This document shows positions 22,488-30,998 of a stretch of 64,000 bases of DNA, in pieces. A model generated the notes under the pieces. That model had not been told where the DNA came from, made no database searches, and was given only the letters and a program-made list of their open reading frames with translations. The stretch is from UBA9620 sp965220695. GTDB lineage: Bacteria > Acidobacteriota > Vicinamibacteria > Vicinamibacterales > UBA8438. The position numbers and the translations under genes are program-made. The DNA lies in the NCBI GenBank assembly GCA_965220695.1, contig OZ244838.1, positions 5,456,001 to 5,520,000 of the forward strand. The letters are read 5' to 3'. The stretch's first letter is position 1. Each line of letters starts with the position of its first letter.

Positions 22488-24995
22488 CTACTTGTGCCGC
22501 AGCGCGGTCATCGGGTGGACGCGGGACGCCCGGTGCGCCGGGACGAACCCGGCGGCCAGCGCCACGGCCGCCAATGAGACCGCCGCCGCGGCGATGACGG
22601 CGGGTTGCAGACTGTCGATCTCGTAGAGCAGCGACTGTGCGAGCTGTCCGAGTCCCAGCGCTCCGACGAGCCCGACCACGCCACCCGCCAGCGTCAACCG
22701 CCCAACCTGGCCGAGCACCATCGCCCGCAGGCGCGCCGGGTCCGCCCCCAGCGCCATCCGCAACCCGAACTCGCGCGTGCGCTGCGTCACCGTGTAGGCC
22801 AGCACGCCGTAGAGCCCCACCGCCGCGAGCAGCGTCGCGAGCCCGGCAAAGGCGGCGGACAGCACGGTGATGGCGCGGTCCTCGAACGCGCTCTCCTGCA
22901 CCTGCCGGGTCAGCGTCTTCAGCATGATCACGGACAGGTTGGAGTCGAGGCCGGCCACCAGCGTGGGGATCGTGCGCAGCATGCCGTCCGGCGGCAGCGT
23001 GCTGCGAGCATAGAACGCGAGCGACCCGACCGTGTCCTCCTGTCGATACGGAACGTAGAGAAGTGGTGGAGCCGGGGTCTTGACGTTGCTGTAGCGGGTG
23101 TCTGCGACGAGCCCGACGATCTCGGTATCCATCGCGACGTCGCGCCCGCCGCGTCCCAGGCGTCGCCCGACCGCGTCGAGTCCGAGATTGAACTTGTGCG
23201 CGAACGCTTCATTGACGATCGCGACCGGCGGCGCCGCGCGCATGTCCGACTCGGTGAACGTACGGCCGGCCAGCACCGGGATTCCGAGGGTCCCGAAGTA
23301 GTCGGTGCCGATCTGATTGAACCGCGTGCTGCGATCCGCATCCGGTCCGGCCTCGAATCCTTCCACCATGACCCGGGTACCCCAACTGTCTCCGGCGAAT
23401 ACCGGGATTGACGCTGCCGTCACCGCCGTCACGGCAGGCAGCGCCGCCAACTCCGCTTCGACCCGCTCGTAGAGCGCACGTGTCTCCGCGTCCCCATACC
23501 CGCTGAGCGCAGGCGACAGACGAAACGTCACGACGTCGTCCGTGCGGATGCCCAGGTCGATGCGGCTCACGTTGCGCAGGCTCTGGATGAAGAGCCCGCC
23601 CTCCACCAGCAGCATCATCGCCAGGGCGAACTGCGCGACGACCAGCCCCTGGCGGAAGCGAGCGGCCGTGCGGGCGCCCCCCGGCTGGCCGGCGTCGTCC
23701 TTGAGCGCGGAGATCAGTTCCGCGCGTGTGCCATGGAGCGCCGGGACGATGCCGAATAGCACGCCGGTCACGAGCGAGACCGCGCCGGTGAACGGGAGCG
23801 CATACGGGTCGAGTGCCAATTGGAGGACCCCCGCGACTTCGAGTGGCAGGAGCGCGCCGATGAAGCGCAGCGTCCACTGCGCCACGACCAGCCCGGCCGC
23901 GCCGGCGAAAACCGCCAGCAGGCACGATTCGGTCAGCAGTTGCGTGACAAGGTGCCGTCGCGACGCGCCGAGCGAGAGTCTCACCGCCATCTCGGATGCG
24001 CGCGCGGCCGAACGCGCCAGCAGCAGGTTCGCGATGTTGGCGCATGCGATCAGGAGCACGACGGCGGTGACACCGAGGAGAAGAAGCAGGGGAGCGCCGA
24101 CGCCGTCGTGCATCCGGCTCTGCCCCCGCCGTCCATCCCTGATCGGCAGCGTCCTGGCGACGAATTGCGCCCTGGTCTGGGCGCTCATGTCGGTCTGGAG
24201 CGGCGCCTCCACCTCGCTGAGGATGCTGCCGTACAGCGGCGCGAGCGCCGCACGCGCCTGCTCCAGCGACACCTCCGGCATCAGCCGCGCGAAGAGGTAG
24301 AGCCAGTAGTTCCGGCGGTCGGCGAAGCGGCCCTCGCCGGTGCCGGCGGGGAGCCGGGCGTGCATGGTGAGCGGTACGAAAACCATGGCCGGCGTGTTGA
24401 TCGTCGTGCCGCGGAATCCGGCCGGCGCCACGCCGACGATGGTCAATGGCTGCCCGTTGACGACGAGGGTGTCGCCGATCACGTCGGGTGACGCACCGAG
24501 GTCCGACTGCCAGAACGCGTGGCTGAGAACGACGACCGGATGCCCGCCGATCGGCTGGTCGACCTCCGGTCCCAATAAACGTCCCATCGCCGGAACGAGG
24601 CCCAGTGTCGGGAAGTACGACCCGGAGACCTGCATCCCCCGGACGTTGACCGTCTGCCCCTGGTTTGTCACGTGGGCGGCGAAACCGCGGTGTGCGGCGA
24701 GATCGGTGAAGACCGTCTGCTCGCGCTGGAGGTCACGGAACATCGGGTAGCTGAAGACCTCGTCGCACCCGCCCGCGCTGTTGCAGCTATCCGAGCCGGG
24801 CTTGGGTCCCGGGGCTTCGAGGTTGACCAGCCGTTCCGGCTCGACGACCGGCAACGGACGCAGCAGGAGCTGGCTGTAGAGCGAGAAGATCGCCGCGTTG
24901 GCCCCGATGCCGAGGGCGAGCGACAGTACCGCCACGCTCGTGACGACCGGGGTCTTGGCGAGCATGCGCAGCGCGAATCTGAGGTTGGCCATCAT
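22488..24995 (-). CDS. ADOP-type MacB/FtsX permease, copy 1
   Basis: An 835-residue ABC-transporter permease of the Acidobacterial duplicated orphan permease type. It has a first membrane helix (about 15-38, SVAVLSLALGIGANAAIFSL), a MacB periplasmic core domain, and an FtsX triple-helix block (about 285-400). A second periplasmic domain and a second FtsX block follow, ending PAHRASRVHPMTALRHK. Its sequence is close to copy 2 at 25889-28633 over its whole length, but it lacks the roughly 75-residue cytoplasmic prefix that copy 2 has. No ATPase gene is nearby. The transported substrate is unknown. Confidence 0.88.
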   Translation of the reverse strand: MMANLRFALRMLAKTPVVTSVAVLSLALGIGANAAIFSLYSQLLLRPLPVVEPERLVNLEAPGPKPGSDSCNSAGGCDEVFSYPMFRDLQREQTVFTDLAAHRGFAAHVTNQGQTVNVRGMQVSGSYFPTLGLVPAMGRLLGPEVDQPIGGHPVVVLSHAFWQSDLGASPDVIGDTLVVNGQPLTIVGVAPAGFRGTTINTPAMVFVPLTMHARLPAGTGEGRFADRRNYWLYLFARLMPEVSLEQARAALAPLYGSILSEVEAPLQTDMSAQTRAQFVARTLPIRDGRRGQSRMHDGVGAPLLLLLGVTAVVLLIACANIANLLLARSAARASEMAVRLSLGASRRHLVTQLLTESCLLAVFAGAAGLVVAQWTLRFIGALLPLEVAGVLQLALDPYALPFTGAVSLVTGVLFGIVPALHGTRAELISALKDDAGQPGGARTAARFRQGLVVAQFALAMMLLVEGGLFIQSLRNVSRIDLGIRTDDVVTFRLSPALSGYGDAETRALYERVEAELAALPAVTAVTAASIPVFAGDSWGTRVMVEGFEAGPDADRSTRFNQIGTDYFGTLGIPVLAGRTFTESDMRAAPPVAIVNEAFAHKFNLGLDAVGRRLGRGGRDVAMDTEIVGLVADTRYSNVKTPAPPLLYVPYRQEDTVGSLAFYARSTLPPDGMLRTIPTLVAGLDSNLSVIMLKTLTRQVQESAFEDRAITVLSAAFAGLATLLAAVGLYGVLAYTVTQRTREFGLRMALGADPARLRAMVLGQVGRLTLAGGVVGLVGALGLGQLAQSLLYEIDSLQPAVIAAAAVSLAAVALAAGFVPAHRASRVHPMTALRHK

Positions 24996-25191
24996 CTGGT
25001 CCAGTACGTCAGCGAGGGGTGAGTCACGGGCCTTCCGTCAGTCGCCCTTCGCGCGCTCGACGTGGCTGACGTGCACTCGGTGCTACGTCCAGCCACTGTT
25101 GGCGTGCGCCATCAGTTTGCCTGGTCGGGGCCGAGTGGGCAACCTCGTGCACGATCAAAGCCAGACCTGCACGGGGAAGTGATCCACGTCC

Positions 25192-25506
25192 TCATACGTC
25201 GAGCGCGAAACGAAGCGCGTCGGCGACCTGCTTCATGCGATCGGCGTGCAACGTTGCGATGAGCGCGCCGACCTGCGCGCGGGACACCGTCTGCACATGG
25301 TCGAGGTTGACGGCGCAGGTCCGGGGCATGCCGTCGCCGTGCGTCAGGAGAACTTCGGTGGGGATGTCGCGGATCGTGCTCGTCACCGGTGCGATGGTGA
25401 CCTCGGACAGGAACTCGAGTGCGGCGGCGCGGGTCAGTACGACGACGGGGCGCTGCTTGTCCGGCCGGCCGAACCGGTACCAGCGCACGTCGCCCCGCTG
25501 GATCAC
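25192..25506 (-). CDS. MazF/PemK-type toxin
   Basis: A 104-residue CcdB/MazF-fold endoribonuclease. It begins VIQRGDVRWYRFGRPDKQRP (the RGD-W and RP motifs) and continues VVVLTRAAALEFLSEVTIAP and a TSTIRDIPTEVLL strand with the Thr/Ser cleft residue. The GTG at 25506 is chosen because it matches family starts and overlaps the antitoxin stop by four bases; an ATG at 25533 would extend into the antitoxin gene. The module separates the two permease copies. The RNA target is unknown. Confidence 0.85.
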   Translation of the reverse strand: MIQRGDVRWYRFGRPDKQRPVVVLTRAAALEFLSEVTIAPVTSTIRDIPTEVLLTHGDGMPRTCAVNLDHVQTVSRAQVGALIATLHADRMKQVADALRFALDV

Positions 25507-25742
25507 TCGGGCCACGCCTGCTCCTGCTCCCAACCGCTGAACTCGCCGCGCCGGACTGGACGGCGTTCATAGCCGCGGCGATGTCGCAGTTCGAGCGCTT
25601 CGACCCGCAATCGCTCCAAAGCGTCGGTCAGTGCCTTGCGCGTGAAGGCCGACCTCGTCGTTCCGAGCCGTCTCGCGGCGCCGTCCACCGATTCGACCAG
25701 CGCCTGATCCAGTGTCATCTGAACCGTTCTCATGGGACTCAT
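25503..25742 (-). CDS. Ribbon-helix-helix antitoxin (MazE-like partner)
   Basis: A 79-residue protein. The N-terminal part MRTVQMTLDQALVESVDGAA and LGTTRSAFTRKALTDALERL is a ribbon-helix-helix DNA-binding domain. The C-terminal 30 residues are charged and aromatic (GYERRPVRRGEFSGWEQEQA) and would block the toxin. The start could be ATG 25742 or 25733; neither has a strong ribosome-binding site. Its stop overlaps the toxin GTG. The inverted repeat just upstream (25754-25795) is a plausible autoregulatory operator. Confidence 0.8.
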   Translation of the reverse strand: MSPMRTVQMTLDQALVESVDGAARRLGTTRSAFTRKALTDALERLRVEALELRHRRGYERRPVRRGEFSGWEQEQAWPE

Positions 25743-25753
25743 GTTCGTAATTG

Positions 25754-25795
25754 TAGCTATATCAGAAACTATTCCAATAGATATGATTATAGCTA
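25754..25795 (-). promoter_or_regulatory. Inverted repeat and -10 box upstream of the toxin-antitoxin pair
   Basis: TAGCTATA at 25754-25761 and TATAGCTA at 25788-25795 are perfect complements, 26 bases apart, in an AT-rich block. On the minus strand TATAAT lies at 25786-25791, overlapping one arm. This fits repression by the ribbon-helix-helix antitoxin, but no good -35 box was found. Confidence 0.45.
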
Positions 25796-25888
25796 TTCCC
25801 GCTGAGCCTGGACCGGTCCGTGCGGCGGCTGAACGTCGTTCGGCACGACCGCGAGTGCGTGAACGCCGCGTCACGGCTCGCCGGAAGG

Positions 25889-28633
25889 CTACCTGTGCCG
25901 GAGCGCGGTCATCGGGTCGATGCGGGAGGCGCGATGCGCCGGGACGAACCCGGCGGCGAGGGCGACGGCCGTCATTACCGCCGCGGCGGCGGCGATGACG
26001 GCCAGCGGCAGGCCGTCAACCTCATAGAGGATTGCCTGCGCCAGACGTCCGAGTCCCAGCGCGCCGACGAGACCCAGCGCGCCACCCGCGGCCGTCATCC
26101 GCCCCACCTGGCCGAGCACCATCGCCCGCAGGCGCGCCGGGTCCGCCCCCAGCGCCATCCGCAGGCCGAGCTCGCGCGTTCGCTGAGCCACCGTGTAGGC
26201 CAGCACGCCGTAGAGACCCACCGCCGCCAGCAGCGTCGCGAGCCCGGCGAAGGCGGCGGCCAGCACCGTGATCGCGCGGTCTTCGAACGCGCTGTCGCGC
26301 ACCTGCTGCTGCAGGGTCTTGAGGCCAGTCACCGGCAGGTTCGGATCGAGCTTGGCCACCAGCGCGGGGATCGTGCGCAGCATGCCGTCCGTCGGAAGGG
26401 TGTTCCGGGCATAGAATGCAAGCGACCCGACCGAGTCTTCCTGCCGATACGGGACATACAGGAGTGGCGGGGTGGGGTCCTTGACGTTGCTGTACCGAGT
26501 GTCCGCGACGAGCCCGACGATCTCGGTATCCAGCGCGACGTCGAGCCCTCCGCGTCCCAGGCGTCGGCCAACCGCGTCGCGTCCGAGATTGAACTTGCGC
26601 GCGAACGCTTCGTTGACGATCGCGACCGGCGGCGTCGTGCGCACGTCCGATTCGGTGAACGTGCGGCCAGCCAGCACCGGGATCCCGAGGGTCCGGAAGT
26701 AGTCGATGCCGATTTGATTCAACCGCGTGCTGCGCTCCGTATCGGGTCCGGCCTCGACTCCTTCCACCATGACATACGTACCGCGACTGCTGTTGGCGAA
26801 TACCGCGATTGAAGCCGCCGTCACCCCCGTCACGCCTGGTTGCGCTGCCAGCGCCGCTTCGACCCGCTCGTAGAGCGCACGTGTCTGAGTGTCTCCATAG
26901 CCGTTGAGCGCGGGCGACAGACCAAAGGACACGACATCGTTCGTCCGTATGCCCAAGTCGACGCGGCTCAGGTTGCGCAGGCTCTGGATGAAGAGCCCGC
27001 CCTCCACGAGCAGCGTCATCGCCAAGGCGACCTGCGCCACGATCAGTCCGTGCCGGAAGCGATCGGCCGTGTGGGCGCCCCCCGGCTGGCCGGCGTCGTC
27101 CTTGAGCGCGGAGACCAATTCCGCCCGCGTGCCGTGGAGCGCCGGGAAGATGCCGAAGAGCATGCCCGTGACGAGCGAGACCGCGCCGGTGAACGGGATC
27201 ACATACGGGTCGAGTGTCAGTTGGAGGACCCCCGCGACTTCGAGTGGCAGGAGCGCGCCGATGAAGCGCAGCGTCCACTGCGCCACGATCAGGCCGGCCA
27301 CGCCACCGAGGACCGCCAGCAGGCACGACTCGGTCAGCAGTTGCATGACAAGGTGCCGCCGCGACGCGCCGAGCGAGAGCCGCACCGCCATCTCGGATGC
27401 GCGCGCGACCGATCGCGCCAGCAGCAGGTTCGCGATGTTGGCGCACGCGATCAGGAGGACGACGGCCGTGACGCCGAGGAGGAGGAGCACGGGCACACCG
27501 GCGGTGTCCTGCATCTGGCTCTGCCCCCGCCGTCCGTCCCTGAGCGGTAGTGGCTTGGCGACGAATTGCGCCCTGGTCTGGCCGCTCATGTCGGTCTGGA
27601 GCGGCGCCTCCACCTCGGTGAGGATGCTGCGGTACAGCGGCTCGATCGCCGCGTGCGCCTGGTCCAGAGACACCTCCGGGTTCAGGCGGGCGAAGAGGTA
27701 GAGCCAGTAGGTCCGGCGGTATTCGAAGCGGCCCTCGCCGGCTTCGGCGAAGAGCCTGCTCGCCATCGTGATCGGCACGAAGATCTTGGGCAGCATTTGG
27801 ACCGTCGTGCCACGGAATCCGGCCGGCGCCACGCCGACGATGGTCAGTGGCTGGCCATTGACGATCAACGCGTCGCCGAGCACCTCGCGCGTCCCACCCA
27901 GATCGGACTGCCAGAACTCATGGCTCAGTATGACGACCGGATGCCCGCCGATCGGCTGGTCCACTTCCGGACCGAACAATCGTCCGACCGTCGGTTCGAG
28001 ACCCAGCGTCGGAAAGTACGACCCGGAGACTTGCATCCCCTGGATATTGACGGTTTGCCCCTGGTACGCCACGTTGGCGCCGAATCCAAGGTGTGCGGCG
28101 ATGTCAGTGAAGACCGTCTGCTCTCGCTGGAGGTCACGGAACATCGGGTAGCTGAAGACCTCGTCGCAACCGCCCGCCCCGTTGCAGCTCACCGAGCCGC
28201 GCTTGGGTCCCGGGGCTTCGAGGTTGACCAGCCGTTCCGGCTCGAAGACCGGCAGCGGACGCAGCAGGAGCTGGCTGTAGAGGGAGAAGATCGCCGCGTT
28301 GGCCCCGATGCCCAGGGCGAGCGAGACAACCGCCACGCTCGTGACGAGCGGGGTCTTGGCGAGCATGCGCAACGCCAGTCTGATGTTCGTCATGATCTGT
28401 CCCAGGTCATCGGCAAGCCGCAGGCCGCGCGATTGCCGGCATGCATCCTTGACGCCCTCGATGCTGCCGAACTGGATGCGCGCGCGGCGCGTGGCGTCGC
28501 GCCTGGGAACCCCCGAGCGAATCAGGTCCGCCGTGTACGCGTCGAGATGAAATCGCACCTCCTCAGTGAGCGCGTCCTCGAAACGCTCCCGCCGGAACAG
28601 CGTGCCGAGAAACGAGCGCAGCCTCGAGAACAC
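25889..28633 (-). CDS. ADOP-type MacB/FtsX permease, copy 2
   Basis: A 914-residue ABC-transporter permease. Residues 1-75 form the cytoplasmic prefix typical of ADOP proteins (FEDALTEEVRFHLDAYTADL, RRARIQFGSIEGVKDACR). The first membrane helix, MacB periplasmic domain and FtsX block follow, then a second periplasmic domain and FtsX block ending RASRIDPMTALRHR. The GTG at 28633 starts one base after the PadR stop, with GAGGAGG inside the end of padR, so the two genes are co-transcribed. Copy 1 downstream is a near duplicate. PadR probably controls both; the substrate is unknown. Confidence 0.92.
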   Translation of the reverse strand: MFSRLRSFLGTLFRRERFEDALTEEVRFHLDAYTADLIRSGVPRRDATRRARIQFGSIEGVKDACRQSRGLRLADDLGQIMTNIRLALRMLAKTPLVTSVAVVSLALGIGANAAIFSLYSQLLLRPLPVFEPERLVNLEAPGPKRGSVSCNGAGGCDEVFSYPMFRDLQREQTVFTDIAAHLGFGANVAYQGQTVNIQGMQVSGSYFPTLGLEPTVGRLFGPEVDQPIGGHPVVILSHEFWQSDLGGTREVLGDALIVNGQPLTIVGVAPAGFRGTTVQMLPKIFVPITMASRLFAEAGEGRFEYRRTYWLYLFARLNPEVSLDQAHAAIEPLYRSILTEVEAPLQTDMSGQTRAQFVAKPLPLRDGRRGQSQMQDTAGVPVLLLLGVTAVVLLIACANIANLLLARSVARASEMAVRLSLGASRRHLVMQLLTESCLLAVLGGVAGLIVAQWTLRFIGALLPLEVAGVLQLTLDPYVIPFTGAVSLVTGMLFGIFPALHGTRAELVSALKDDAGQPGGAHTADRFRHGLIVAQVALAMTLLVEGGLFIQSLRNLSRVDLGIRTNDVVSFGLSPALNGYGDTQTRALYERVEAALAAQPGVTGVTAASIAVFANSSRGTYVMVEGVEAGPDTERSTRLNQIGIDYFRTLGIPVLAGRTFTESDVRTTPPVAIVNEAFARKFNLGRDAVGRRLGRGGLDVALDTEIVGLVADTRYSNVKDPTPPLLYVPYRQEDSVGSLAFYARNTLPTDGMLRTIPALVAKLDPNLPVTGLKTLQQQVRDSAFEDRAITVLAAAFAGLATLLAAVGLYGVLAYTVAQRTRELGLRMALGADPARLRAMVLGQVGRMTAAGGALGLVGALGLGRLAQAILYEVDGLPLAVIAAAAAVMTAVALAAGFVPAHRASRIDPMTALRHR

Positions 28634-28634
28634 G

Positions 28635-28979
28635 TCATGCCTCCTCGGGGGTCGTGGCGAGAGCGGCCGCCATGGCCGCGGCGAGACGTTCCCAGCCGGC
28701 CGCTTCCTCCTGAAACCGCTGCCGCCCGGCGCGGGTCAGCCTGTAGAACTTGGCCCGCCGCCGGTTCTCGCTCTGGCCCCATTCCGACGCGATGAGCCCC
28801 TGGTGCTCGAGTCGGTTGAGCGCCGGATAGAGCGAACCCTGCGGCACGTCGAGAGCCTCTCCGGTGATCTGCCGGATCCGGAGCAACACGCCGTAGCCAT
28901 GCAGGCGCTCGAGCGAGACGGCCTTCAGAATCAGCAGGTCGAGCGTACCGGGCAGCAGACCGCCGGATGTGGATGGCAT
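28635..28979 (-). CDS. PadR-family transcriptional regulator
   Basis: A 114-residue winged-helix regulator. LLPGTLDLLILKAVSLERLH, GYGVLLRIRQITG and PQGSLYPALNRLEHQGLIAS are the PadR signature, followed by FYRLTRAGRQRFQEE and a dimerisation helix. PadR genes are regularly found immediately before ADOP permease genes in Acidobacteriota, as here. The promoter (TTGCAC 29030-29025 and TAGACT 29007-29002, spacer 17) is followed by a perfect palindrome that reaches the ribosome-binding site, suggesting autorepression. The inducer is unknown. Confidence 0.92.
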   Translation of the reverse strand: MPSTSGGLLPGTLDLLILKAVSLERLHGYGVLLRIRQITGEALDVPQGSLYPALNRLEHQGLIASEWGQSENRRRAKFYRLTRAGRQRFQEEAAGWERLAAAMAAALATTPEEA

Positions 28980-28984
28980 GCAGT

Positions 28985-29030
28985 CTCCTAGTTAAGCTAG
29001 GAGTCTAGCAGGTCATTCCTAGACGTGCAA
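28985..29030 (-). promoter_or_regulatory. padR promoter with palindromic operator-like site
   Basis: On the minus strand TTGCAC (29030-29025), 17 bases and TAGACT (29007-29002) form a promoter. The palindrome CTCCTAG-TTAAG-CTAGGAG (28985-29003) begins at the -10 box, and its far arm contains the GGAG ribosome-binding site six bases before the padR ATG. Further CTAG boxes lie in the spacer. Binding here could block transcription, and pairing of the arms in RNA could hide the ribosome-binding site. Confidence 0.6.
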
Positions 29031-29061
29031 GGGGAGGATCTGAACCATCGACGGGCTGCTA

Positions 29062-30255
29062 GTGCTGCGCCACGACTAAAGATTAGGGCACGCGGAACCG
29101 ATAGAGTTCCCGTGCAGAAAAAGTATATCGTCCGACTCACCGACCAGGAACGCGAGGTCTGTCAACAGACAGTCCGGAAGCTCAACGGCAGCAACGAGAA
29201 GGTGCGCCGTGCTCAGATCCTCTTGAAGGCCGATGCGGACGGACCGGCGTGGACCGACCAGCAGATCGCCGACGCCTTGTCGTGCCGCACCAAGACCGTT
29301 GAAAACATTCGCCAACGATGCGTACTGGAAGGATTCGAGCGGGCGCTGGAACGCAAACGACGGCCGTCGCCCCCGGTCCCCAAGCTGCTCGACGGCGAAC
29401 AGGAAGCGCAGGTCATCGCCCTGCGTCTGGGGCCGCCCCCGAAGGGCTATGCCAACTGGTCGTTGCGGCTACTGGCGCGCCGGGTCGTCGAGCTGGAGGT
29501 CGTCGAGTCGGTCAGCCACGAGACCATCCGGCGCACGCTAAAAAAAACGGGATGACCCGGCGGAAAATCGAGTACTGGGTGATCCCGCCGGAGGCCGACG
29601 CCGAGTTCGTGGCGCACATGGAGCAGGTCTTGGACACCTATGCGCAACCGTACGACCCGGCTTGCCCGGTCGTGTGCATGGATGAGCAGCCGGTGCAACT
29701 GGTCAAGGAAACGCGCCCGCCGATGGCCGCCACGCTAGCGCGGCCCCGCCGCGTCGACTACGAGTACGAACGGGCCGGCACGGCCTCGGTCTTCCTGTTC
29801 AGCGAGCCGCTGGCGTGTTGGCGGCGGGCGACGGCGCGGGCCCGGCGGACGAAGGCGGACTGGGCGGTGGAGGTCGCCGACCTGTTGGAGGGCCGCTACG
29901 CCGACTGCCCGAAAGTCACCCTGGTGTGCGACAACCTCAACACGCACACGCCCGGCGCCTTCTACGAGGTGTTCGAGCCGGCCCGGGCTCGGGAACTGGT
30001 TCGTCGCCTGGAGTTCTGCTACACCCCGAAGCACGGGAGCTGGCTGAACATCGCCGAGAACGAACTGAGTTCGATGACGCGCCAATGCCTGCATGGCCGC
30101 CGCATCGGCGACCTCGAGACGCTGCACGGCGAAGTGTCGGCGTGGTCCACCGACGTCACTGCTACGCAACGCGGTGTCGACTGGCAGATGCAGGTCGACG
30201 ATGCGCGCCGTAAACTCAAGTCCGTCTATCCTAACATTTTGACGTGACGAAGCAC
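29062..30255 (+). mobile_element. IS630-family insertion sequence
   Basis: A 1194-bp element. The ends are inverted repeats of about 26 bases, beginning GTGCTGCGCCACGACTAAAG on the left and matching the complement of 30230-30255 at roughly four of five positions. TA dinucleotides flank both ends (29060-29061 and 30256-30257), the target duplication of IS630/Tc1-mariner elements. The single gene is an IS630 transposase in two overlapping frames. The insertion point lies between the DUF2335 gene and padR, in the TA of the DUF2335 stop codon. Confidence 0.92.
29112..30247 (+). CDS. IS630-family transposase, two frames joined by -1 frameshift
   Basis: Frame 1 (GTG 29112 to TGA 29555) encodes helix-turn-helix domains (LTDQEREVCQQTVRKLNGSN, DQQIADALSCRTKTVENIRQ) and stops just after CTA-AAA-AAA-ACG. 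Frame 2 (to TGA 30247) encodes the DDE catalytic domain: VVCMDEQPVQLVKETRPP, VTLVCDNLNTHTPGAFYE and PKHGSWLNIAENELSSM (D, D, E). Slipping back one base on the eight-A run (29540-29547) gives ...TLKKNGMTRRKIEYWVIPP, which is the normal continuation in this family. So the element may be active through programmed frameshifting or transcript slippage rather than broken. Confidence 0.88.
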
Positions 30256-30788
30256 TAGGTTCCGAGTGGAACGTGGTTGTTCGGATGCAGCGAATGGCCC
30301 GGTCCCGGAGGCGTGTCGTCGTGCGGGTACTCGATCTGCACTGATGCGAAGTCGGTCCGCGCATACCGCCGTTTCTCGGTGTCCTGGTAGCGTCCTAATA
30401 CAAATGTGATCACCCCGCCGGCGCCCCCGGCGATGAGGGTAATCAATAAACCACTATCCCTGACCATGAAGCCCACCAGCAGGACGACAACGACCGCGAC
30501 GTGAGCAAGGCCCAAGGGAAAACCGTGTCCCCGGCGTTCGGCACCGGACAGTTCGGCAGCGATCCGGGATTCGATCGCACGCTGACGTTCCGCGTGTTCC
30601 GCGGCCATCGCCATGATCCGATTCGAGGAAGCGGCGTGGGCGGCTTCGTATCGTGCCAGCGCCTCGGGCGGGGGCAGCGGTTCCGGAACGTGCTGGACGC
30701 CCTGCACGGAGAACTGCTCGAAGCCCCCGGCGGGCGGCGGCTCTGCGTTGGCCGGATCGGGAGGTTCCATCTGCGCGGGAGGCTGCAT
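30255..30788 (-). CDS. DUF2335 membrane protein
   Basis: A 177-residue protein with the DUF2335 layout. It has a proline-rich N-terminus and the family segment EPLPPPEALARYEAAHAASS-NRIMAMAAEHAERQRAIE. Two closely spaced membrane helices follow (about 97-112 and 117-137), then a polar tail. Function of the family is unknown. The stop TAG at 30257-30255 contains the TA into which the IS630 element inserted. Rejoining the flanks restores the same TAG, so the protein is intact and only its downstream sequence was displaced. Confidence 0.7.
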   Translation of the reverse strand: MQPPAQMEPPDPANAEPPPAGGFEQFSVQGVQHVPEPLPPPEALARYEAAHAASSNRIMAMAAEHAERQRAIESRIAAELSGAERRGHGFPLGLAHVAVVVVLLVGFMVRDSGLLITLIAGGAGGVITFVLGRYQDTEKRRYARTDFASVQIEYPHDDTPPGPGHSLHPNNHVPLGT

Positions 30789-30933
30789 GGTCGGTCGGCG
30801 CCGTTGTCGTCCGCTGACGATCCACCGCCATCATCGCACACGCCGCCCCCGACACCTCTCGCATGGCGGCCTGCGCGATCCCTGTTTCCCGTCTCTCGCA
30901 CTCATCGACCGATCCGTCCGTCGTGCATCCTGC

Positions 30934-30993
30934 CTGGCAGCCCGTGGTAGAACCCCGCGTTGCGCCGAGACTGGCGCAGCGCCCGCTGCGCCA
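30934..30993 (+). repeat. Half copy of the dispersed repeat plus hairpin
   Basis: CCTGGCAGCCCGTGGTAGAA and the following CCCCGCGTTGC match the complement of the right end of the 10468-10632 element. The sequence then runs into a 9-bp perfect hairpin (GGCGCAGCG / CGCTGCGCC, 30974-30993), which could act as a weak terminator for the convergent or following gene. The 210-base gap 30789-30998 holds nothing else. Confidence 0.6.
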
Positions 30994-30998
30994 GGGGT

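Noticed and set aside
30974..30993. The GGCGCAGCG/CGCTGCGCC hairpin as an intrinsic terminator
   Set aside because: The stem is good but there is no T-tract on either side, so it is noted only as part of the repeat.
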